A stretch of 64,000 nucleotides of DNA from Novosphingobium sp. (GTDB lineage: Bacteria > Pseudomonadota > Alphaproteobacteria > Sphingomonadales > Sphingomonadaceae). The translations under genes were made by a program, and so were the position numbers. A model generated the notes under the pieces. That model ran no database searches, was not told where the DNA came from, and saw only the letters and a list, made by a program, of their open reading frames with translations. This document shows positions 27,573 to 36,127 of the stretch, piece after piece. Within the stretch, counting starts at the first letter, position 1, and each line of letters opens with the position of its first letter. The stretch is taken from contig JACKKX010000003.1 of NCBI GenBank assembly GCA_024236215.1, positions 248,001 to 312,000 of the forward strand, given 5' to 3'.

Positions 27573-28502
27573 ATGGAGCGCGTTGCCACCCTCACGCTCA
27601 ACCCCTCGATCGATTCGGCCTGCGAGGCCGAGGCGGTTTCCGCAACCCGCAAGATCCGCACCCACGGCGAGCGCTACGATCCGGGCGGCGGCGGGCTCAA
27701 CGTCGCCCGCGTGCTGCACCGCTTCGGCGTGCCGGTTGAGGCGATCTACCTTTCGGGCGGCCCCACCGGCGCGCTGCTCGACGAGCTGCTCGACGAGGCC
27801 GGATTGCCGCGCCGCGCGATCCCCATCGCCGACCACACCCGGATGAGCCTCGCGGTCTACGAACGCTCGAGCGGCCATGAATACCGCTTTGTCCCCGAAG
27901 GCCCGCTGGTGGCCGAAGAGGAATGGCGCGCGCTGCTCGGCGCGTGCTTCGCCAGCCCCGCCGAATGGGTCGTCGCCTCGGGCAGCCTCCCGCGCGGGGT
28001 GCCCGACAATTTCTTTGCCCGCCTGGCCGCACCGCTCGCCGCGCAGGACCGCAAACTGGTGCTCGACACCTCGGGCGCGGCGCTCAAGGCCGCGCTTGAG
28101 GGCGGCGGCATCCACATCGCCAAGCCCAGCGTGGGTGAGTTCGAGGCCTACCTTGGCCGCAAGCTCACCACCCACGCCGAAGTCGCCGAGGCCGCGCGCC
28201 CGCTGGTTGCGGCCGGCAAGGCGCGGATGCTCGCGGTGACCATGGGCGAGGACGGCGCGGTGCTAGTCCATCCCGGCGGCGTGCTGACCCACCCCGGGAT
28301 CAAGGCGGTCGCCCATTCCACCACCGGCGCGGGTGACAGCTTCGTCGGCGGCCTGGTCCACGGCCTGATCGCGGGCGAGAGCCTTGAGGACGCCTTCCTG
28401 CGCGCGATCGCCGCCGGCACCGCCGCCGTGCTCCACCCCGGGACCGAGCTGTGCCGAACCCAGGATGTCGAACGGCTGCTGGGCGAGCTCAAGGCGGGCT
28501 GA
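27573..28502 (+). CDS. pfkB: 6-phosphofructokinase II (PfkB family)
   Basis: 309 residues, the same length as E. coli PfkB and aligning with it throughout: TLTLNPSIDSA start, DPGGGGLNVARVLHRFG, YRFVPEG, SGSLPRGVP, KPSVGEFEAYLGR, and the catalytic/ATP site TTGAGDSFVGG with the Asp base. It phosphorylates fructose-6-phosphate or a related sugar phosphate (tagatose-6-phosphate and fructose-1-phosphate kinases are close relatives). Probably co-transcribed with the YjdM-like gene. Confidence 0.9.
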   Translation: MERVATLTLNPSIDSACEAEAVSATRKIRTHGERYDPGGGGLNVARVLHRFGVPVEAIYLSGGPTGALLDELLDEAGLPRRAIPIADHTRMSLAVYERSSGHEYRFVPEGPLVAEEEWRALLGACFASPAEWVVASGSLPRGVPDNFFARLAAPLAAQDRKLVLDTSGAALKAALEGGGIHIAKPSVGEFEAYLGRKLTTHAEVAEAARPLVAAGKARMLAVTMGEDGAVLVHPGGVLTHPGIKAVAHSTTGAGDSFVGGLVHGLIAGESLEDAFLRAIAAGTAAVLHPGTELCRTQDVERLLGELKAG

Positions 28503-28525
28503 CCTTCGCGGTGACAGGCCGGGGC

Positions 28526-28619
28526 AAAAGGTGACACCCCTGTCCGGGTACTTTCCCCTGCGTAATCAAGGCTTTGCGCGGAAGAAGGTGACACATCGCG
28601 CATTTCAGGTGTCACTTTC
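28526..28619. repeat. 94-bp dispersed repeat, copy A
   Basis: The same length as the element at 62780-62873 and 69 of 94 bases identical by hand alignment. The first 24 and the last 17 bases are identical and the middle differs. GTGACAC occurs twice direct (starting about 28531 and 28588) and once inverted as GTGTCAC near the end. Its right end supplies the last codons and stop of the minus-strand HTH gene at 28605. It occupies most of the 102-bp gap after pfkB. Confidence 0.85.
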
Positions 28620-29165
28620 TTCCCGATCGCCCCACGCTGGCCCCAGTTCGGCGTCGAGCGCATCCTGCTCGTAGCGCCACTCCTGCTCGCGGTCGGGCAT
28701 CGCCAGCCCGGCGCGGACGCGGACCAGCAGCTCGGCGAAATAGCCCGACCACTCCTGCCGCGCCGCCCGGCTCGCTGCCTCCAGCGGCACGAAATGGCGA
28801 TTGCGCGCCGAAAGAAGGAACATGGTCAGCCGCTCGTCGAAATGCCGGCGGGTGCCGACCAGCTCGCCCTTGTGGTGCACCGGCACCTCGACCCCGTTGA
28901 GCGCGCGGTCAAGCGCGGCCTGGTGCAGCGCGTCATAGCCCGATTGCACCGCCGCCTCCCAGGCGAGGTCAAACGGCTGATCGCGCAGCCGCGCCTTCAG
29001 CCGATAGGCCGACTGGCGCGACATGCCCACCGCGCGGGCGGCAGCGGCAACGGAATGGGTGGAGGCCAGCTCGGCAAGAAACCGCGCCATCTTGGCGCGC
29101 GACCAATGCGCGGCGCTGTGCTGAGGGATCAGACGGGTGGCTTCGGGAAGGTTTGGTTCGGTCAT
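28605..29165 (-). CDS. HTH-domain protein of unknown function
   Basis: 186-residue protein with a Hin/IS-like helix-turn-helix near 28-60 (FLAELASTHSVAAAARAVGMSRQSAYRLKARL). A region with YDALHQAALDRALNGVEVPVHHKGELVGTRRHFDERLTMFLL follows, and a charged tail. I do not recognise a defined family, though similar genes are, as I recall, frequent in sphingomonads. The final residues and stop lie inside the 94-bp repeat at 28526-28619. It is next to a toxin-antitoxin pair. Confidence 0.8.
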   Translation of the reverse strand: MTEPNLPEATRLIPQHSAAHWSRAKMARFLAELASTHSVAAAARAVGMSRQSAYRLKARLRDQPFDLAWEAAVQSGYDALHQAALDRALNGVEVPVHHKGELVGTRRHFDERLTMFLLSARNRHFVPLEAASRAARQEWSGYFAELLVRVRAGLAMPDREQEWRYEQDALDAELGPAWGDREESDT

Positions 29166-29213
29166 GCCGTGAAAGATAACCGATTTGGTGAATGTAGGAA
29201 AATCGCTGGTGGA

Positions 29214-29606
29214 TCAGATCACACCATGCTCGCGCAGCCAATCGGCCAGTTCGTCTTCGGTCAATTCGCCGGCCGCGAGCGCCTGGACCAGTTCGATCGC
29301 TTCGCGTTCGCCGAATGACAGCGCCTGGGCATTGATCCTCAGAAATAGCCGCGCCAGTATCCAGGCGGTTCGCTTGTTGCCATCGACAAAGGGGTGGTTG
29401 CGAGCGATCCCGAAGGCATAGGCTGCGGCCAGGGCAAACAGGTCGTCGGTCCCGTAAGACCATTGGTCGATCGGCCGCATGAGCGCGGATTCCAGTGCGC
29501 CGGGATCGCGCACGCCAATCGGCCCGCCATGTTCGGCCAATTGCCTGTCATGGATTGCAAGGACAACGTCGCTGCGAACCCAGCGCGGTTCGGTGCGTTC
29601 CGCCAC
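29214..29606 (-). CDS. doc: Doc-family (Fic fold) toxin
   Basis: 130-residue death-on-curing type protein. The Fic/Doc active-site loop reads HPFVDGNKRTAW (about 70-81), and the N-terminal pattern LAIHDRQLAEHGGPIGVRDPGALESAL is typical. Doc proteins phosphorylate EF-Tu and stop translation. It starts at a GTG directly after the antitoxin TAA with no gap, so translation is coupled. The partner is an AbrB/MazE-type protein in place of Phd. Confidence 0.92.
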   Translation of the reverse strand: MAERTEPRWVRSDVVLAIHDRQLAEHGGPIGVRDPGALESALMRPIDQWSYGTDDLFALAAAYAFGIARNHPFVDGNKRTAWILARLFLRINAQALSFGEREAIELVQALAAGELTEDELADWLREHGVI

Positions 29607-29834
29607 TTACTTGGCGAGCGCGCGGAGGATGTTGCGGTCCTCGCGCATGATTTCTTCCGCTGCCGCCATCTGCTCGGCAAAATCGGGATCGTGCGCCGAC
29701 AGCCGCACCCCATCGGGTGCCTCACTGACAAACAGCGAATCCCCGATCCCCGCCCGAAGCCGCGCGAGCAGCTCTTTGGGCAGGATAACCCCGGCGGAAT
29801 TGCCGATTTTGGTGATCTTGAGTGGTGCGTTCAT
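29607..29834 (-). CDS. AbrB/MazE-type antitoxin
   Basis: 75-residue swapped-hairpin DNA-binding protein: LKITKIGNSAGVILPKELLARLRAGIGDSLFV is the AbrB/MazE fold. The C-terminal helix (DPDFAEQMAAAEEIMREDRNILRALAK) would bind and neutralise the Doc toxin encoded immediately downstream. Such pairs repress their own promoter, which should lie just upstream at about 29835-29870, where GCGCGTTATAACGC (29839-29852) is a dyad and a good candidate operator. Confidence 0.9.
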   Translation of the reverse strand: MNAPLKITKIGNSAGVILPKELLARLRAGIGDSLFVSEAPDGVRLSAHDPDFAEQMAAAEEIMREDRNILRALAK

Positions 29835-29838
29835 ACGC

Positions 29839-29852
29839 GCGTTATAACGCAG
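29839..29852. promoter_or_regulatory. Candidate TA-operon operator
   Basis: A 14-bp perfect dyad, GCGCGTTATAACGC with its centre at TTATAA symmetrical over GCGTTATAACGC, placed 5 bp upstream of the antitoxin start. The position is right for autorepression by an AbrB-type antitoxin, and the TATAA core may double as the -10 region. Inferred from sequence only. Confidence 0.45.
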
Positions 29853-30025
29853 TTGCCTCGAAATGGCAACATTTGTGAATTGAGTGCACTGTCACCGCAA
29901 TTTCTGCAGGCAATAGACCGGGAGTTGGTGCGGTTGGGGCGGACTCAAGGAGTGCGGAGGTAGCCCCAAACTTTCTACCCGATACAAACATACCTTTCTT
30001 GAATCATTTGAGTCACTTAGAAATT

Positions 30026-30053
30026 TTGATTAAACAGATACTTATGCTACTAT
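30026..30053 (+). promoter_or_regulatory. Possible promoter of the methylase-like gene (leaderless layout)
   Basis: TTGATT (30026-30031) and TACTAT (30048-30053) are 16 bp apart in AT-rich sequence. Transcription would begin at about 30060, which is the A of the ATG, and no ribosome-binding site precedes that ATG. A leaderless mRNA is therefore possible. The rest of 29853-30059 shows no gene. Confidence 0.4.
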
Positions 30054-30059
30054 GCCTAG

Positions 30060-30683
30060 ATGGACGCTACCTACAACCTGAATGGGGGCTTCAAACCAAC
30101 AACGAAACGGTTTGCAGACCTCAATGGACCAGACTTCTTCCCGACCCCATCATGGGCGACAGAAGCTCTCATAGATAACGAGCTGTTCGAAGGCCAAATC
30201 TGGGAATGCGCTTGCGGCGATGGCGCCATGTCCAAAGTATTGGAAAAGACCGGCTGTCAGGTAGTAAGTTCGGACCTCTATGATCGCGGCTTTGGCGAAG
30301 TAGGCGTCGACTTTCTTAAGTCTGGCCGAACCAGTGATAATATCGTCACCAATCCTCCTTATAACGCTGCAGAAAATTTCGTTCATATCGGCGTCAATTC
30401 TGCGAGAAAAAAATTTGCACTGCTATTGAGGCTGGCCTTTTTAGAAGGCGGAAACCGTCAGCGCTCAATTTTTAGCAAGAACCCACCATCGCGTGTCTGG
30501 GTTTTTAGTGAGCGAATTACATTTTACCCAGCCGGCGCGGTCCAAAAAGGATCAGGAACTACTGCATACGCTTGGTTCGTATGGGACAAGCAATGCCAGG
30601 GTTCAACCGAACTAAAGTGGCTTCCGCCAATATATAAACGAAAACGTTCACAGTCCTTTCTTTTTCGGAATTATCACCTTTAG
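30060..30683 (+). CDS. Adenine-specific DNA methyltransferase-like protein, 3' end altered by IS insertion
   Basis: 207-residue compact methylase-like protein: SAM-binding motif WECACGDGAMS (about 48-58), then catalytic motif IV NPPY (98-101), the motif order of the gamma/alpha N6-adenine class. No clear target-recognition domain; similar short methylases occur in phages and mobile islands. Base composition is distinctly AT-rich against the neighbours. The last six codons (CGG to TAA) belong to the left inverted repeat of the IS element at 30666. Without the insertion, a TAG would follow SQSFLF directly, so the ancestral protein was about five residues shorter and otherwise intact. Confidence 0.82.
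   Translation: MDATYNLNGGFKPTTKRFADLNGPDFFPTPSWATEALIDNELFEGQIWECACGDGAMSKVLEKTGCQVVSSDLYDRGFGEVGVDFLKSGRTSDNIVTNPPYNAAENFVHIGVNSARKKFALLLRLAFLEGGNRQRSIFSKNPPSRVWVFSERITFYPAGAVQKGSGTTAYAWFVWDKQCQGSTELKWLPPIYKRKRSQSFLFRNYHL
30658..30665 (+). repeat. Left 8-bp target-site duplication TTCTTTTT
   Basis: Identical to 33645-33652 on the other side of the IS element. Eight bases is the duplication length known for the IS1595 family. Confidence 0.93.
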
Positions 30684-30688
30684 GACTT
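30666..30688 (+). repeat. Left terminal inverted repeat of the IS element
   Basis: 23 bases beginning CGGAATTATCACC and perfectly complementary to 33622-33644. It also provides the last codons (RNYHL, stop) of the methylase-like gene reading into the element. The following stretch 30689-30822 holds no gene. Confidence 0.93.
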
Positions 30689-30822
30689 AAATACCCGAGT
30701 CGCGGCATTTTGTAACCGGCCCTGCAGAAGTGAAATAGCCCGAAATCAACACGTTAGCGCGATTCACAGTGGTTCACGGCGCCAAACTTGCGCTTTTGTC
30801 CCACCTGTGGCAAAGAAGCTGC

Positions 30823-30896
30823 GCGCCTATAGCTCAGCTGGATAGAGCAGGTTCTTCGTAGGTCCCCGGTCCCGGGTTCGAATCCCGGTAGGCGCT
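30823..30896 (+). tRNA. tRNA with anticodon loop reading CGT (Thr) on an Arg-like body, mismatched anticodon stem
   Basis: Canonical lengths throughout. The 7-bp acceptor stem GCGCCTA/TAGGCGC is fully paired, the D stem GCTC/GAGC is paired with AGCTGGATA in the loop, and a 5-bp T stem CCGGG/CCCGG closes TTCGAAT. The anticodon arm is GGTTC-TTCGTAG-GTCCC: pairs 27-43, 28-42 and 31-39 form, but 29-41 (T.C) and 30-40 (T.T) do not. Position 34-36 is CGT. A20 in the D loop and the overall body resemble tRNA-Arg. No CCA is encoded; the discriminator is T. It lies inside the IS element, convergent with the methyltransferase gene. It may be a degenerate tRNA or one with a non-standard role. Confidence 0.75.
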
Positions 30897-30948
30897 CGAT
30901 CCACGCTAATAGGCGCGCCGCACTTTCTAACGTGCGGCGCGCCTCAAG

Positions 30949-32679
30949 TCAATTCCGATGCTTTCCAGCAAGGGCTAAGGCCCCTTGGCGCTCGGTGTGA
31001 AGTGTTCCAACCCGCGTCGGTGTTTCGAACATGTTCCCAGCGATAAGGTCAGCAGCGGTCCTAAGCTGCATTCGAGGATAGTCATTGCCCGCATAGTGAT
31101 ACATTCCAGCAGCGGCGGCCTCTTGCAGCATGCCCTTGGTGGGTTGCTCAAGGGATATGAATCCCGCCATTTCCGTGCCGTCTTCTCGCTCCAAAGTGCC
31201 ACGCAATTCCCGAATATAGGCGGGTGTGAGTTTCCCCCCCTTCACGGACAGGACCATGCTCTTGAGCACCTTTTTGTCGCCCTCCAGGGTCTCGAAATAG
31301 AGCCTCCCGTCGATGCCCAAATCGCCGGAGTGCTTCTTGTTGGCAAACCCCCCAGCCATCTCGACAACCCAATGCTGAAACTGGCGTGGATCTCGCTGGA
31401 AGAGGTCGCGCGCCCCCTCTTCGGAGACGGGAACGCCGCTCATTGTGTAATCGCGCCCCTCTTCCAACCCATACCGCTTCTTGAGCACGTCTTGGACAAT
31501 GCGAATTGAGAGGATTGCAATGTCGCAGCCGATCCATTTCCGATTTTCAAGATGAGCCGCGTAGATCGCAGTCCCACAGCCGCAGAACGGATCAAAAATG
31601 ACGGCCTCTTCGTCGGTAGCGGCCCTGATTATCCGTTGCAGCAGCGCTATGGGCTTTTGTGTTGGATAGCCCAAGGTCTCTCCAGTCTTCGAGCTTCCGC
31701 CAAGAGGCGAAATGTCTGTCCAGACATTGGTGATTATGCTTCCCTCTTGTTCCTCCAAATAGCGTTTGAGCGCGAGGCGCTTGGTTAGATCGAGTGTCCC
31801 GTCCTTGTTCTTTGGGAAGTAAATCCGGCCTTCGGAATCAAGGCGGGCCATTGTCTCTGGGCTATATCGCCAACCCTGCATCGGAGGCTGAAAGCCCTTG
31901 TAGACATGCCACCCGTTAGGCTTCCCTGTGGTTTTGTTGATCGCAGACATGCCGCCGCCCTTGGGGGCAGACATGTCCCCAAGGCGATAAAGCCCGCGCC
32001 CATCACCATCATCAAAGCGGTAGAACTTGTCGACATATTCAGGATCGTGAGCGCCATACTGCGGCTTGAATGTGGAACCCTTTCCGTTCCCGTAAAACAA
32101 GATCGTGTCAGTCACATTGGGGAACTTTGACTTCGCGTCGCTATGGGCGCTCTGACGCTTCCAAATGATCTCGTTGCGGAAGTTGTTGGCACCAAAGATG
32201 CTGTCCATCATGATTTTGATGTAGTGGCTCGCGGTGGCATCACAGTGCAAGAAAATCGAACCAGTTGGCTTCAATATCCGCCGCATTTCGAACAGCCGAT
32301 AGGTCATATAGACCAGATAGGCGAGCAAGCGACTGTCGGTATTCCGTAACGCGCCGATCCAAGCATCCCAAAACTTAACCAGCCCTTCGTCGCATCCATA
32401 CTGGCGCAACACCATCGGCATGTTGCGGACCATCTCTTCCTTTTCCGCGTCGAGGGTCCAGGTATCGACAAACGCCTCTTCCTGCTCCGGCAACGGAAGG
32501 CCGGTTAGCTGGCGATAAATCAGGTTGTAGGTGCGATCGCTGTTGAACGGGGGATCAAGGTAGATCAGGTCAACAAGGTTGGTTGGCATCTCCCGCATGA
32601 TGGTCAGATTATCACCATAGTAGAGGTGGTTCCTGCGGAGACTTTTGGGGCTGTCCAGCCCTTCGTAGAGGTCGCTCAT
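30949..32679 (-). CDS. DNA methyltransferase fused to an Mrr-like nuclease domain (IS passenger)
   Basis: 576 residues. The N-terminal part is a beta-class amino-methyltransferase: catalytic motif IV LDPPFNSDRTYN at 41-52 precedes the SAM motif FDPFCGCGTA at 362-371, as in type III Mod and similar enzymes. The C-terminal 130 residues look like a PD-(D/E)xK fold of the Mrr kind: GIDGRLYFE (455-463), then LSVKGGKL (477-484) with the Lys, followed by IRELRGTLERE and FISLEQPT. A stand-alone modification-plus-cleavage protein is possible. ATGA overlap with the transposase stop fixes the start at 32679 and couples its translation to transposase. Confidence 0.87.
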   Translation of the reverse strand: MSDLYEGLDSPKSLRRNHLYYGDNLTIMREMPTNLVDLIYLDPPFNSDRTYNLIYRQLTGLPLPEQEEAFVDTWTLDAEKEEMVRNMPMVLRQYGCDEGLVKFWDAWIGALRNTDSRLLAYLVYMTYRLFEMRRILKPTGSIFLHCDATASHYIKIMMDSIFGANNFRNEIIWKRQSAHSDAKSKFPNVTDTILFYGNGKGSTFKPQYGAHDPEYVDKFYRFDDGDGRGLYRLGDMSAPKGGGMSAINKTTGKPNGWHVYKGFQPPMQGWRYSPETMARLDSEGRIYFPKNKDGTLDLTKRLALKRYLEEQEGSIITNVWTDISPLGGSSKTGETLGYPTQKPIALLQRIIRAATDEEAVIFDPFCGCGTAIYAAHLENRKWIGCDIAILSIRIVQDVLKKRYGLEEGRDYTMSGVPVSEEGARDLFQRDPRQFQHWVVEMAGGFANKKHSGDLGIDGRLYFETLEGDKKVLKSMVLSVKGGKLTPAYIRELRGTLEREDGTEMAGFISLEQPTKGMLQEAAAAGMYHYAGNDYPRMQLRTAADLIAGNMFETPTRVGTLHTERQGALALAGKHRN

Positions 32680-33575
32680 GCTGCAACTCCAACCATGTGC
32701 CGGATAAGGTCGCCGAACACGCCGGGGTTGTTCCGGTGGTTGTATTTGAAGGCGGTTTCGGAAACATAGAGGTCGGCACAAGCGCGGCCATAGTGGTGGT
32801 GCTGACCATACCAAGAGCGCTTTACCAGCGCCCAAAATCCTTCGATTGTGTTGGTGTGAGTATCGCCAATGGCATAGGCGGCTTGGTGGTTGATTGCCGA
32901 ATGCTGCACCACGGCCCCGAACTTCTTGTAGGCGCTGTATTCGTCGGTCATGACCAGCGATCCGCGCACGTTGACGCGATCTTGAAGGAAGCGACTTAGG
33001 TTCTTGAAATTAAGCGGCACCCCATTGAAGGCCCGCGCAAAGGCCCGGCCATGACGCTCGACTATGCCGACAACCGCCAGCTTGGACGTTCCACGCCCCC
33101 GCGTAGAGGGTTTCCGTTCACCCGCGATGTTACCCTTGCGGGGTTTCCCTCCGATGTAAGTTTCGTCCATCTCGACAATGCCGTGGAACAGGCGCTTCTG
33201 CTCAGGGTCGGCCATCATTGCTGCGCGAATACGCAGAGCGAGACTCCAAGCTGTCTTGTAGGGAAGGTCCAAGTCGCGCGCGATCTGGGCATTCGAGACT
33301 CCCTTCTTCGCATTGAGCATCAATGCAATCGCCAAAAACCACGTTTGCAGCGGCAGGTGCGAATGATGGAAAATCGTGCCGACCGTTACGCTAAATGCAC
33401 GATGGCAAGATTGGCACTGCCAGCGCGGCAGCTTCTTGTCCTTGCTGGCATGGACGCAGGTTTTGTCGCTTGAGCAATAGGGGCAAATCGGCCTTCCTCC
33501 CCAGCGAACTTGCTCTAAATGAGCAACCGCAGATTCTTGGGTAGGCCAGCGCCGCATGATCTCGATGATGTTCAT
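32676..33575 (-). CDS. IS1595-family transposase
   Basis: 299 residues. N-terminal zinc ribbon with Cys31/Cys34 (ICPYC) and Cys54/Cys57 (CQSC). An HTH region with GVSNAQIARDLDLPYKTAW follows, then the ISXO2-like catalytic domain: Asp137 in EMDETYIGG, Asp211 in MTDEYSAYK and the HTNTIEGFWALVKR segment (Asn242/Glu245) of the DDE/N triad. Family length is normal and no frameshift is present. GGAG precedes the ATG. The gene reads leftward from the right end of the element. Confidence 0.95.
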   Translation of the reverse strand: MNIIEIMRRWPTQESAVAHLEQVRWGGRPICPYCSSDKTCVHASKDKKLPRWQCQSCHRAFSVTVGTIFHHSHLPLQTWFLAIALMLNAKKGVSNAQIARDLDLPYKTAWSLALRIRAAMMADPEQKRLFHGIVEMDETYIGGKPRKGNIAGERKPSTRGRGTSKLAVVGIVERHGRAFARAFNGVPLNFKNLSRFLQDRVNVRGSLVMTDEYSAYKKFGAVVQHSAINHQAAYAIGDTHTNTIEGFWALVKRSWYGQHHHYGRACADLYVSETAFKYNHRNNPGVFGDLIRHMVGVAA

Positions 33576-33619
33576 TTTCGCTCTCCGTCACCCGTCAATG
33601 GCGGATTCCCGAGAGTCTG

Positions 33620-33946
33620 TCAAGTCCTAAAGGTGATAATTCCGTTCTTTTTTAGGTATGCCCGCCCAGCCGCCGTGATTTCATATCCCTTCCGGGACAC
33701 GTGCACGAGCAATCCGCGATCGATAAAATTACCGTCAGCATCGTGATGTGATCTGATGTTCCTTATTAGCTGATGCCACATCGGTTCGCCCGGTCGTTTA
33801 AGCGACTGTTTCAAGTCGGCGGCAGCAAAGGTGACATACTTAGGAACATCCGCCCGCGCCCTGTTGAAAGAGCAGAACCCGTCGCTTCTTGCCGCCGCGA
33901 TTTGCATCACCGCGATCGCAACATCAGTTTCCGTCGCTCTTGCCAT
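33620..33946 (-). CDS. Small winged-helix-like protein, 3' end altered by IS insertion
   Basis: 108 residues. ATETDVAIAVMQIAAAR, then KYVTFAAADLKQSL, MWHQLIRNIRSHHD and GLLVHVSRKGYEITAAGRAYLKK; the last is a typical winged-helix wing and C-terminal helix. Not assignable to a known regulator family. GGGAG lies nine bases upstream of the ATG at 33946. The present C-terminus KKNGIITFRT is partly IS sequence; the uninterrupted gene would have ended KKKGL and stop. It was therefore convergent with, and overlapping, the methylase-like gene at 30060. The pair may be a small modification-linked module. Confidence 0.72.
   Translation of the reverse strand: MARATETDVAIAVMQIAAARSDGFCSFNRARADVPKYVTFAAADLKQSLKRPGEPMWHQLIRNIRSHHDADGNFIDRGLLVHVSRKGYEITAAGRAYLKKNGIITFRT
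33622..33644 (-). repeat. Right terminal inverted repeat of the IS element
   Basis: 23 bases, perfect reverse complement of 30666-30688. It encodes the last residues (GIITFRT minus the final stop base) of the winged-helix-like gene. Confidence 0.93.
33645..33652 (+). repeat. Right 8-bp target-site duplication TTCTTTTT
   Basis: Identical to 30658-30665. Together with the inverted repeats it fixes the boundaries of the IS element exactly. Confidence 0.93.
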
Positions 33947-34092
33947 CTTCTGATCTCCCAAACCATCGGCTAGATTGGTTCCCCAGTAACAATTTGCAAG
34001 TGCGATGTAGAATTCATTGTGGATGTGCGCCGGCTTAAGTGTTGGAGGCCGCAGTTCTGGCTGCGACTTTTGGCTTAATGCTGCATTGCCTC

Positions 34093-36086
<1,994 letters not shown>

Positions 36087-36127
36087 ATGGCTGGACATTA
36101 GGGCAGGCGGCCAGCACAGTCCAGCCC

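Larger units (their letters stand above)
30666..33644 (-). mobile_element. IS1595-family transporter IS carrying a DNA methyltransferase and a tRNA
   Basis: 2979-bp element. Its outermost 23 bases at each end (30666-30688 and 33622-33644) are perfect inverted repeats, flanked by the 8-bp direct repeat TTCTTTTT. It encodes an IS1595/ISXO2-type transposase (32676-33575), a methyltransferase-nuclease fusion coupled to it by ATGA (30949-32679), and a tRNA gene on the opposite strand (30823-30896). Perfect ends and a perfect duplication suggest a recent and possibly active insertion. Members of this family that carry passenger genes are known. Removing the element and one duplication copy restores two convergent overlapping genes. 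Confidence 0.93.

Noticed and set aside
26388..28175. 595-residue minus-strand open frame over TauE, YjdM-like and pfkB
   Set aside because: Spans three well-supported plus-strand genes and has the composition of antisense GC-rich sequence.
30658..33652. Invertible DNA segment (phase switch) as the explanation for the 23-bp inverted repeats
   Set aside because: The 8-bp direct duplication outside the repeats and the transposase inside point to transposition; no invertase gene is present.
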